Made by a program: the position numbers and the translations under genes | NCBI GenBank assembly: GCA_902800815.1 | Contig: CADCGB010000007.1 | Coordinates: forward strand, 62,001-126,000 | Reading direction: 5' to 3' | Origin: Fibrobacter succinogenes | Lineage (GTDB): Bacteria > Fibrobacterota > Fibrobacteria > Fibrobacterales > Fibrobacteraceae | Length of the DNA stretch: 64,000 nt | Notes under the pieces: model-generated | What the model was told of the DNA's origin: nothing | Databases searched by the model: none | What the model saw: only the letters and a program-made list of their open reading frames with translations | Shown: positions 50,919-58,794 of the stretch, in pieces | Position numbering within the stretch: the stretch's first letter is position 1 | How the letters are laid out: each line of letters starts with the position of its first letter

Positions 50919-52001
50919 CTACTTTACGTGAAAGTGAATCCGGTTTACACCGTTTGAATTAGTTTGTTCAAAATTTTCCGTCGCCATCTCTATCAGGTGT
51001 CTCGAAATATCGTCGCAGTTTTCCAGCGGGTCAACCCTATTGCCGGCATACTCGATGCTGATTTCGGCCCGGCGGGTTTCCTCGGAATATTCCGCAGTCA
51101 GGCGGATATCGGTATCGGCAGGCAGCCTGGGCATAAGCCCGAGCAACACGATCTCGTCAAATACGAAACTCGCATTGCGCACAGTCAGTTTTTCTATCTG
51201 GTTCTTTTCTGCAAAAATCAGGAACTTGTCTGTAACGCAGCGGAAATCCACATTCCCGATTACGATATGCTCGTCAAAAACCTTCAGCCGCTTTATAAAC
51301 TGGCGGGTCTTTTCGCGTTTGGGATTCTCGAAAATCTGCTCGGGGGTACCATCCTCGTAAATGATTCCCTCGTCCATGTAGAAAATGCGCGTCGAGATGT
51401 CGCGAGCGAATTTCATCTCGTGCGTAACAATCAGCAGGGTGAGTCCCTGTTGCGCAAGATCCTTGATTACCGCGAGCACCTCGCCGACCATTGTCGGGTC
51501 AAGCGCGCTCGTCGGCTCGTCGAACAGTACGATTTCTGGATCCATTGCAAGCGCACGCGCGATAGCCACGCGCTGCTTCTGCCCGCCCGAGAGCTCTTCT
51601 GGCAGGTCGTTCGCCTTGTCGGCAAGCCCCACGCGGTGCAGGAGTTCCATCGCCCGTGCGTGAGCCTCCATCTTGGAGCGGTGCAGAATGTCGCGCTGTG
51701 CAATCTCGATGTTCTCGGCGACCGTCAGGTGGTTGAACAGGTTGAATGACTGGAACACCATCCCCATCTTGCGGCGGAAAGCCGGCACGTTCGCGCCACG
51801 CTGCGTAATGGACTTGCCGTCAATCAGCACTTCACCCGCAGTGGGGCACTCCAGCCGGTTAATGCACCGGAGCAGCGTAGACTTTCCTGTTCCCGAGGCG
51901 CCGATAATCGAGACTACCTCGCCCCGCTCAATCTCTGCGTTTACGTCCAGCAGGGGCGTCGCGTTCGGGTAAACCTTTTTAAGATGCCGTATAGATATCA
52001 T
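50919..52001 (-). CDS. Amino-acid ABC transporter ATP-binding protein with C-terminal extension
   Basis: 360 aa against about 240 for GlnQ/HisP. Residues 1-245 are a complete ATPase: GASGTGKST Walker A, ELSGGQKQR signature, IVLFDEPTSALD Walker B, TLLIVTHE switch. The extra ~110 residues start after RLKVFDEHIV and end in SNGVNRIHFHVK. Their pattern (FVFDEIV ... AEISIEYAGNRVDPLENCDDISRHLIEMATENF) recalls a GHKL-type ATPase fold that has lost its catalytic Asn and Asp-Gly. That reading is tentative. It energises the permease encoded by the next gene. Confidence 0.88.
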   Translation of the reverse strand: MISIRHLKKVYPNATPLLDVNAEIERGEVVSIIGASGTGKSTLLRCINRLECPTAGEVLIDGKSITQRGANVPAFRRKMGMVFQSFNLFNHLTVAENIEIAQRDILHRSKMEAHARAMELLHRVGLADKANDLPEELSGGQKQRVAIARALAMDPEIVLFDEPTSALDPTMVGEVLAVIKDLAQQGLTLLIVTHEMKFARDISTRIFYMDEGIIYEDGTPEQIFENPKREKTRQFIKRLKVFDEHIVIGNVDFRCVTDKFLIFAEKNQIEKLTVRNASFVFDEIVLLGLMPRLPADTDIRLTAEYSEETRRAEISIEYAGNRVDPLENCDDISRHLIEMATENFEQTNSNGVNRIHFHVK

Positions 52002-52024
52002 CGTTCTAGACTGTTCGCGTAGTT

Positions 52025-53218
52025 TTACTTCAAGTGCTTCTTGATGGATTCAATTTCAGATTTTTCCAGGCCAATGGCGAGCAGGTACTTCTCCGTTGCG
52101 GCGGCCAAGTCTGCATTCTCGAAATCAGAAATGTCAATCCCTTCGACCTCGTAGGCGGTCACCATGTTCCACCTGATTTGCCAGCGGGCCAAATCCTTCT
52201 GTTCCTTGGTCAGGGCGACCTGCTTGCCGTCAACCACATCGAAGTAGTTTGTGTAGGTTTTCGCGTAGTCTTCCTGGATTTCTTCGCCGGTAGCCCCCAT
52301 CAGCGCGGCAAGGACGGCGACAACAATGCCGGTGCGGTCCTTGCCCCACACGCAATGCACCAGGTACGGGCCCTCGTTTTCTGCCATAAACTTTAATTTA
52401 TCCGCAAATGGTTCCTTGAACTCCCGCATGGTAAACGACGACGTCACCTTGCCGTAGGCCACCTTCTGCTTTGCATAGTAAGAATCCTCGAAGCCCTCAA
52501 ACGACTTAACGGAATCTTCCGCAACATCGTTCATGTTCAGGAACACCTTCACGCCAGCAACTTCCGAGAGCGAATCCACGATACCGCTCCTGCCCAGCTG
52601 CGGGTCGATAGGACTCGACGCCCGGAACAGCACGCTGTCACCCATTCCCGTGGTAGCCACCATCCTGAAGTTCGCAAACTCCTCGGCAGAAAGTTCCGGA
52701 TACGCCTCGATGGAATTGGATTTGTGCTGAAACTCGTACAACTTAATCACGTTGGCAAATTCGCCCTTCTTTTCGAGTTCAATCTCGACATGGATAGGGA
52801 ACTTGATGGTACCGCGTGCGACTCCGGTTATTATGGCGAGCGGGGCACGGAACATGCCAAACGTCACATAAGGCTTACCCTCTTCGGCTAACAGGAAAAG
52901 TTCACCGGCAAGCGCGTTATCCATAGAAGCGAGAACCGGAACAATAACCGTGCCGTAACCGTCCATCGTTAGCTTCACATAGTCGTTGGGTTCGAATACG
53001 GTAAGGAAAGAATCTGCGGGAATATCCAGATCGAGGTGCCCGCCGTTTTTCGCCTCCATCTCGGGACCGTCCTGCATCACGGTCGTGGAAATCGAGAGCG
53101 ATTCTTCTGACGCACCATTATCAGGAGCATCCGTAGAAGAACTGGAATCATCGGAGCAGGCGATCAGCGCAAATGCAACTAACACAAATGCCGCCGGCAG
53201 CACTTTACAGAAACTCAT
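52025..53218 (-). CDS. Lipoprotein with tyrosine/dual-specificity phosphatase domain
   Basis: 397 aa. The lipobox is LIAC (C21), then a Ser/Asp spacer. Residues 35-145 are beta-rich. The phosphatase core has the P-loop LVHCVWGKDRTG (C about 290, Arg six residues later, the CX5R signature), the same HCxxGKDRTG form as bacterial tyrosine/lipid phosphatases such as LipA and IphP. Being a lipoprotein it would act in the periplasm or at the surface. It lies 23 nt upstream of the ABC ATPase gene and is probably co-transcribed with the transporter. The substrate could be inositol or another sugar phosphate. That is speculative. Confidence 0.8.
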   Translation of the reverse strand: MSFCKVLPAAFVLVAFALIACSDDSSSSTDAPDNGASEESLSISTTVMQDGPEMEAKNGGHLDLDIPADSFLTVFEPNDYVKLTMDGYGTVIVPVLASMDNALAGELFLLAEEGKPYVTFGMFRAPLAIITGVARGTIKFPIHVEIELEKKGEFANVIKLYEFQHKSNSIEAYPELSAEEFANFRMVATTGMGDSVLFRASSPIDPQLGRSGIVDSLSEVAGVKVFLNMNDVAEDSVKSFEGFEDSYYAKQKVAYGKVTSSFTMREFKEPFADKLKFMAENEGPYLVHCVWGKDRTGIVVAVLAALMGATGEEIQEDYAKTYTNYFDVVDGKQVALTKEQKDLARWQIRWNMVTAYEVEGIDISDFENADLAAATEKYLLAIGLEKSEIESIKKHLK

Positions 53219-53294
53219 ATCTTACACCTCTATAGCACTCCATAATATATCTTAATTTCCGCTACACGGTAGGGCATGCGGCTAGCATGTAGTT

Positions 53295-53316
53295 GCCTGT
53301 GAGCCTTATCACAGGC
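53295..53316. other. Hairpin in a divergent promoter region
   Basis: GCCTGTG (53295-53301) pairs perfectly with CACAGGC (53310-53316) around an 8-nt loop, between two divergent lipoprotein genes. Both of those genes have an AGAGGTGTAA ribosome-site context. It is a possible operator; there is no convincing T-run. Confidence 0.35.
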
Positions 53317-53366
53317 GTTTCTTATTATATTTCTAGGGATAAACAGAATAATATCAGAGGTGTAAA

Positions 53367-54563
53367 ATGGGAATCAAGAAAAACGTTATTGCAGGCAGTC
53401 ATTCTGGACACGGAGTGTCCGGAATCCATACATTCTATACCAGTGTGTGCATTGCGGCATTCGCGCTCCTTGCCGCATGTGGCGACGACAGTTCGAACGA
53501 CCCGCTGACAGGCCCCGGAGCAACAGATACCATCATCGAAGCGCTTGCGGAATGCACCGCACCCGCCTTCCTCAAGGAGGGCGACAAGGTGGCGCTGGTT
53601 TCGCCCTCGTACACCACTCCCGATTCCAACATCCAGAAGACAGCGGACGTGCTCAAGGAATGGGGTTTTGAACCCGTAATCGGCAAGAACGTGGGCAAGC
53701 TCGACGCCGGCAAGTACGCGGGCACGGCGCAGGAACGCGCCGACGACATTATCGCGGCCCTCAAGGACACGAGCATCAAGGCAATCCTCACCAACCGCGG
53801 CGGCTACGGTTCCATACAGCTCGCTGACCTCATCGACCCGAAACTCGTGAAAGATAACCCGAAGTGGCTTATCGGCTACAGCGACATCACCACGCTGCAC
53901 GCCATGCAGACCAAGGCGGGCGTCATGAGCATTCACGGCACCATGAGTTCGAGCATCGCGAAGACCGGTGGCACCGACGACAACAGCACCATCCTGCGCG
54001 ACCTGCTCAAGGGCGAAGTGCCTACATACAAAGTACCAAAGCACAAGTACAACCAGAAGGGCACGGCCGAGGGCATCCTCGTGGGCGGCAACATGGCGAC
54101 ATTCGTGCCTCTCGTGGGTAGCGACATCGATGTTTTCCAGAAAGACGGAATCATCCTCTTCATGGAAGAAATCGGCGAGAACCTGCGCAATATCGACCGC
54201 ATGTTCAACTCGATCGAGCTGCACGGCGTGATGGACAACGTGAAGGGTGTAATCCTCGGCGAGTTCGTAGATTCCGGGACGGATCTCGATTACGAGAGTG
54301 CCGAGGCGATGCTTTCGCAGTACCTCAAAAAGTACGACATTCCCGTGCTCTGCGGGTTCCCTGCCGGCCACGACGACGTGAACCTCCCGATTGTCATGGG
54401 CGCGAAGGTAAAAATCGACGTGGGTGACGACGGTTCTACCCTCGCCTTCAATATCGATGGCGACAAGAAGACTATCGATACGGATAAACTAACCGAGAAG
54501 ACATCGCTTTCGAAGGCGCTGCTCAAGATGCTCGCCGGCAAGATTTTCAAAATTGAGGAATAG
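53367..54563 (+). CDS. Lipoprotein LD-carboxypeptidase (peptidase family S66)
   Basis: 398 aa. The lipobox is LLAAC (C38) after an unusually long n-region that includes a translated REP-like element (codons about 11-21). The S66 domain (about 60-370) has VALVSPSY at the start, the nucleophile motif LIGYSDITTLH, MEEIGEN with the catalytic Glu, and FPAGHDDVNLP with the catalytic His. S66 enzymes remove the terminal D-Ala from tetrapeptides in peptidoglycan turnover and are usually cytoplasmic, so the lipid anchor is notable. A GH3 NagZ-like lipoprotein follows after 15 nt in the same operon. AGAGGTG precedes ATG 53367. Confidence 0.85.
   Translation: MGIKKNVIAGSHSGHGVSGIHTFYTSVCIAAFALLAACGDDSSNDPLTGPGATDTIIEALAECTAPAFLKEGDKVALVSPSYTTPDSNIQKTADVLKEWGFEPVIGKNVGKLDAGKYAGTAQERADDIIAALKDTSIKAILTNRGGYGSIQLADLIDPKLVKDNPKWLIGYSDITTLHAMQTKAGVMSIHGTMSSSIAKTGGTDDNSTILRDLLKGEVPTYKVPKHKYNQKGTAEGILVGGNMATFVPLVGSDIDVFQKDGIILFMEEIGENLRNIDRMFNSIELHGVMDNVKGVILGEFVDSGTDLDYESAEAMLSQYLKKYDIPVLCGFPAGHDDVNLPIVMGAKVKIDVGDDGSTLAFNIDGDKKTIDTDKLTEKTSLSKALLKMLAGKIFKIEE
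53398..53429. repeat. REP-like palindromic element inside the LD-carboxypeptidase signal region
   Basis: It begins GTCATTCTGGA and ends GGAATCCAT. The stem is ATTC-T-GGACAC / GTGTCC-G-GAAT (53401-53411 and 53415-53425) around a 3-nt loop, 10 Watson-Crick pairs plus one T-G. It is translated in frame without disrupting the gene. Confidence 0.7.
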
Positions 54564-54578
54564 TTTTTAGAGGTGTAT

Positions 54579-55811
54579 ATGGGTTTAAAAAAAATGGTTA
54601 GTGGATTCTATCGCTCCCTGCGGTCGCTCCAGAATGACAGCAATAAAAAAATGTCACCCTGGAAGGGCGCAGCCCTGATAGGGTCCATTGTGCTCCTTGC
54701 CGCCTGTGGCGATGATTCCTCAACATCGGCTCCCGAAGGCGACACTCCGGCAGAAAGCGCATCTACGCTCGACATCAACAAGATGTCTATCCGCGAGAAG
54801 GTGGGGCAGATGTTCTTCGTGCGCCCCGAGGCACTCGATACGAGCATCCACTGGAACGAATATGCGGAACTCCCGGATTACAAGCTGCAGCACGTGAACG
54901 AGACCATGCTCGCGATAAACAGGGACTATCCCATCGGCGGCATGATTCTTTACGCACACAACATCGTGGACGAGGCGCAACTCGGTGAATTCATCGCCGA
55001 GATCAGGGAGCTGAACGGCAGCCCACTCCTTGCGATTGACGAGGAAGGTGGACGCGTCGCGCGCATCGCGAACAACGGGAACTTCGACGTTCCCAAGTAC
55101 GAAAGCATGGCCGCCATTGCCGAAAGCGGCGACCCGGATGAAGCCTACAAGGCGGCATTCACCATCGGGAGCTACGTGAAGGAATACGGTTTCGACATCG
55201 ACTATGCACCGGTCGCCGACGTGAACACGAATCCCGAGAACATCGTCATCGGGCCGCGCGCCTTCTCGGACGACCCCGAGACCGCCGCCAAGTTTGTGGT
55301 AAGTTACCTGAACGGCCTTGATTCCGCGGGCATCATTGGCACGCTCAAGCACTTCCCCGGCCACGGCGACGTAAAGACCGACACGCATTCCGGCTACGCC
55401 GAGACGAACAAGACCTGGGAAGAAATGCTCGAATGCGAAATGGTTCCGTTCAAGGCCGGCATCAAGGCAGGCGCAAAGATGGTCATGACCGCGCACATCG
55501 CCGCCCCGAAGGTTACCGGCGATGACTTGCCCGCGACGCTCTCGCCCGTCATTTTGCAAGACAAGCTCCGCGGCGAACTCGGGTTCAAGGGTGTCATCGT
55601 GACCGACGCCATGGACATGGGCGCCATCACCACGCAGTTCGGCAATGCCGAAGCCGCCATCAAGTCAATCCAGGCAGGCGTTGACGTGGTGCTTTGCTCC
55701 CGCGAATTCACGCAGGTGTTCGATGCCGTCGTGAAGGCGGTCGAAGACGGCGAAATAAAGGAAACCCGCATTGACGAAAGCGTCAAGCGGATTCTTGAAT
55801 TAAAAGACTAG
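54579..55811 (+). CDS. nagZ: Lipoprotein GH3 beta-N-acetylhexosaminidase, NagZ-like
   Basis: 410 aa from ATG 54579 (AGAGG 5 nt upstream), or 386 from the internal ATG 54651. Lipobox LLAAC precedes GDDSS. The GH3 domain shows KVGQMFF, LLAIDEEGGRVARI, KHFPGHGDVKTDTHSG (the NagZ His-Asp loop used as acid/base) and VTDAMDMGAI (nucleophile Asp). It removes N-acetylglucosamine from peptidoglycan fragments. NagZ is cytoplasmic in enterobacteria, so export is notable. Codons 9-37 are made of two REP-like elements. The gene overlaps the convergent 55800 gene by 12 nt. Confidence 0.87.
   Translation: MGLKKMVSGFYRSLRSLQNDSNKKMSPWKGAALIGSIVLLAACGDDSSTSAPEGDTPAESASTLDINKMSIREKVGQMFFVRPEALDTSIHWNEYAELPDYKLQHVNETMLAINRDYPIGGMILYAHNIVDEAQLGEFIAEIRELNGSPLLAIDEEGGRVARIANNGNFDVPKYESMAAIAESGDPDEAYKAAFTIGSYVKEYGFDIDYAPVADVNTNPENIVIGPRAFSDDPETAAKFVVSYLNGLDSAGIIGTLKHFPGHGDVKTDTHSGYAETNKTWEEMLECEMVPFKAGIKAGAKMVMTAHIAAPKVTGDDLPATLSPVILQDKLRGELGFKGVIVTDAMDMGAITTQFGNAEAAIKSIQAGVDVVLCSREFTQVFDAVVKAVEDGEIKETRIDESVKRILELKD
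54603..54639. repeat. REP-like element 1 in the nagZ signal region (reverse orientation)
   Basis: GGATTCT ... AGAATGACA. Read on the minus strand it begins TGTCATTCTGGA and ends AGAATCC, the same ends as the 53398 element. The outer stem is ATTCT/AGAAT (54605-54609 and 54631-54635). The inner part pairs poorly. Confidence 0.65.
54652..54690. repeat. REP-like element 2 in the nagZ signal region
   Basis: It begins TGTCACCCTGGA and ends GATAGGGTCCATTG, like the element at 27336. The outer stem is ACCCT/AGGGT (54656-54660 and 54680-54684). The inner stem is AGGGC/GCCCT (54664-54668 and 54672-54676). It encodes the start of the hydrophobic signal core. Confidence 0.7.
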
Positions 55812-56885
55812 GGACAAGCCAATAAAGGGCTCTATGTTCACGCCCTCGAATACGCCATGGTCATTCTCGTAATAAAACTGTTGATTCCATATATCTGTAG
55901 TAACATTTATACCACCGAGTATACCTAGTTTTTCGCTAACCTGGTATCCTACAACTATCCTGCCACCAAGAATAATGTTGTATTCAATTATATCACCTTC
56001 CCCCCTGAATTCAGCATCCTCATCAGCAAATAGGTATCTGATATTTGCACCAACGAGACCATAAATGCCAAGAATAAATCTATCCGAGAAAGGTGCGTAG
56101 CCTATTCCGTATCTCAAGTCAAGATCCATTCCATCATAATCATACCATTCCTGTTCTGCGTGAATATAACCGGCTGTCACGCTAAACAAATGCGAGAACC
56201 CGGTCTCCTTAATCATATAGAATGACCAGTTCAATTCTGCACCCAAGTGGGAGCCCCTATCGTCCCATGTATCTATTCCTATCGGCATTACGGCATTAAA
56301 TGAATGAAGGGTTTTAGGTTTGCCTTCGGTTGTTTCCGCCGTATTATTAGATTCATTTTGCGTACTAGCCGCATTTTGCGTATTGGCTGCATCCTGCGGT
56401 TCATTTTCAACATTCGCCTGAGAGGGTTTGGCTATCGTCTGGAATAATGGTTGGGCGTGGCTCTCGATTTCTTTCAGAAGGTCTTCGGCGTTTTCGCTTT
56501 GCACGGCAAAACTGGACACCAGCTTGCCCGTCGCAGTTTCATAGAGTTCCACGGTGATTGTCAGCAGGGAACCGAAATGGCTTACGCGCCCCTGTGCAAC
56601 ATAGTCTGCCGAAATATTCTTGCCCGTTTCAACAAGGCAACTTCCTTCGCATTCTTCCACCGACTTGCCTGGCGGGAGCATCTCGCTAATATTCTCACGC
56701 GTCATGATTGTCCAGCCATCCGACGCCGGGAGCGAGGTTACTGCCATCTGGCGCAACTTGTCCGTGAGGAACTGGCATTCCTTGTTATCAAGGGTTTCAT
56801 CTGCCCGGATAGTTTCCAGAACAGCGACATGCGCGGCAAAACTACTTGCCACACAGAACAAGGCAAAAAATAATAGACGCTTCAT
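55800..56885 (-). CDS. Outer-membrane protein with CsgG/TolB-like N-terminal domain, 361 aa
   Basis: The signal peptide ends at FAAHVA. Residues 20-150 (VAVLETIRADETLDNKECQFLTDKLRQMAV ... YVAQGRVSHFGSLLTITVELYET) resemble the TolB-N/CsgG-like fold seen in periplasmic lipoprotein assembly factors. An N/T/Q-rich linker follows to about 190, then a small beta-barrel ending in IEPFIGLSLVF. The barrel part is clearly more AT-rich than the N-terminal part and the neighbouring genes, suggesting a separately acquired segment. It converges on nagZ with a 12-nt overlap. The function is unknown. Confidence 0.7.
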   Translation of the reverse strand: MKRLLFFALFCVASSFAAHVAVLETIRADETLDNKECQFLTDKLRQMAVTSLPASDGWTIMTRENISEMLPPGKSVEECEGSCLVETGKNISADYVAQGRVSHFGSLLTITVELYETATGKLVSSFAVQSENAEDLLKEIESHAQPLFQTIAKPSQANVENEPQDAANTQNAASTQNESNNTAETTEGKPKTLHSFNAVMPIGIDTWDDRGSHLGAELNWSFYMIKETGFSHLFSVTAGYIHAEQEWYDYDGMDLDLRYGIGYAPFSDRFILGIYGLVGANIRYLFADEDAEFRGEGDIIEYNIILGGRIVVGYQVSEKLGILGGINVTTDIWNQQFYYENDHGVFEGVNIEPFIGLSLVF

Positions 56886-56913
56886 ACTCTAAATATAACC
56901 TCTTAAATATACC

Positions 56914-58788
56914 TTACAGCAGTTCCTCGAGCGTCTTGAAGAGTACGTCGGGTTCTACCGGCTTGTTCAAATGCGCGTTCAGACCGGCCTGCAGGCTGTT
57001 CTGCACGTCCTCATCGAAGGCGTTCGCGGTGAGCGCGATAATGGGGATGCTCTTCGCGTCTTCGCGGTCCATGGAACGGATGACGCGGGTCGCCTCGAGG
57101 CCATCCATCTCGGGCATGCGCACGTCCATGAGGATGGCGGAATAGTAGCCCGGTTCGTGCGACTTGAACATTTCTACGGCAATGCGCCCGTTCTCCGCGC
57201 GCTCCACCTTCATCTCGCGCATCGAAAGTATCATCGCCATGATTTCCGCGTTTACGGGGAGGTCTTCGGCGAGCAGTATCGTTTTCCCGGAAAGTGTCGC
57301 GCGCGGTTTTTCGTGCTGTCCGCCCGACAAGCAACGTTCGCTGCCATTGTGCGGGGACTTCTGCAGTATCACGGTAACAGTGAACTTCGAACCGACACCC
57401 TTCTCGCTTTCCACGTCGATGTGCCCGTCCATCAGTTCCACGATGCTCTTGGTGATAGAGAGCCCAAGCCCCGTGCTGCCGTGTTTGCTGGTGTACGATT
57501 CGTCTTCCAGCGCAAAGGCCTCGAACATGCGCGGCAAAAAATCCTTGCCGATACCGATTCCCGAATCTTCTACGGTAAAGCGCAGGGGGCATTTTTCCCC
57601 GTCAACCGCGAGAGCTTCCACGACAAGCGAAACGGTGCCGCCTTCGGGAGTAAACTTGACGGCATTCCCGAGAATGTTTATCAGTACCTGCCGAAGCTTC
57701 ATCTCGTCGCCGATATAGCAGTTGGACACCCCGTCCTTCACGTTGCAGCTGTAACGGATTTTCTTGTCGTGGCACTGCGCCGTCACGATGGCGTTCACCT
57801 GTTCGAGCTCATGCGCGAACGAGAATTCTGCATTCTTGAGCGACATGCTGCCCGATTCGATGCGGCTGATATCCAGGATGTCGTTGATGACGCCCAGCAA
57901 ATGCTGCGCCGACGTCCCGATTTTCTGCAAGTGCTCCCTTGTGGCCTGCGAAATGCCTTCATCGTTCAGGGCGATACTATTTAGCCCGATGATGGCGTTC
58001 ATGGGCGTGCGGATTTCGTGGCTCATGTTGGAAAGGAATGTCGTCTTCGCCTTGCTCGCCTTTTCGGCTGCGACAAGTGCATCTTTAAGTGCCTCGCGGC
58101 TCTGTTCCAGCTTGCGGCGGTATTCTTCCGTTTCGTCTTCGAGCACAAAACTATGCAAGAGGCTTATGCCGATCATGCAGCCCATCGCATAGAATGGCCA
58201 CAGGGGGAAGAACACCTGGAAGGCTATCATCACCACCATGGCAAGGCCAAAGAGCCCGATGGTCAGGTGCCGTTGCCGGACATCGCCCTGCGTCTTCGCG
58301 GTTGTGTACAAAGTATAAATCGATGTGGCAAGGAACATCGCGATTTGCGCCACAAGCGTCGCATGCCGCATAAAGGCGGTGTGGTAATCGCCCTGGTCAT
58401 CAAACCAGAAAAACACCGGATAGAAGAAATTGATGACGATAAAGATAAGGAATACACCGAAGATGGCTTGTCCCATGCGCAAGAGCCACTTTTCGAAAAA
58501 ATTCTTGCGGTCCAGATAAGACACCACGTAGCGCGTCCACAGCACCACCGTCGCAATCATGGCGACGAAATAGATGGTCGTATCTATGAACTGGAGGTCT
58601 GTCAGGCGATGCTCATCCAGGATACCCCACAGCATGTCGGTGATGTAGTACACAAGTACGCCGAGCAAGAAGCGCCGGTAATACAGGCGGGTACGCGAAT
58701 ACTCCGACCCGCCCTGCTTCCGCAACACGTCCCGGTTACCGATAAGCAGGAGTATTGTCGCCAAAATGCCTATAATCGAATAAGTCAT
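56914..58788 (-). CDS. Hybrid histidine kinase with multi-helix membrane sensor, 624 aa
   Basis: About seven membrane helices (residues 1-215) form the sensor. A short helical linker precedes HisKA with FLSNMSHEIRTPMNAIIG (phospho-acceptor H257). HATPase_c follows (INILGNAVKFTPEGG N box, VEDSGIGIG, GSTGLGLSI), then one receiver with MDVRMPEMDG (D555). It is a hybrid without an output domain, so it needs a phosphotransfer partner not seen here. It starts 7 nt before the upstream kinase gene ends on the same strand, so the three kinases may be one operon. Confidence 0.9.
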   Translation of the reverse strand: MTYSIIGILATILLLIGNRDVLRKQGGSEYSRTRLYYRRFLLGVLVYYITDMLWGILDEHRLTDLQFIDTTIYFVAMIATVVLWTRYVVSYLDRKNFFEKWLLRMGQAIFGVFLIFIVINFFYPVFFWFDDQGDYHTAFMRHATLVAQIAMFLATSIYTLYTTAKTQGDVRQRHLTIGLFGLAMVVMIAFQVFFPLWPFYAMGCMIGISLLHSFVLEDETEEYRRKLEQSREALKDALVAAEKASKAKTTFLSNMSHEIRTPMNAIIGLNSIALNDEGISQATREHLQKIGTSAQHLLGVINDILDISRIESGSMSLKNAEFSFAHELEQVNAIVTAQCHDKKIRYSCNVKDGVSNCYIGDEMKLRQVLINILGNAVKFTPEGGTVSLVVEALAVDGEKCPLRFTVEDSGIGIGKDFLPRMFEAFALEDESYTSKHGSTGLGLSITKSIVELMDGHIDVESEKGVGSKFTVTVILQKSPHNGSERCLSGGQHEKPRATLSGKTILLAEDLPVNAEIMAMILSMREMKVERAENGRIAVEMFKSHEPGYYSAILMDVRMPEMDGLEATRVIRSMDREDAKSIPIIALTANAFDEDVQNSLQAGLNAHLNKPVEPDVLFKTLEELL

Positions 58789-58794
58789 AGCACT

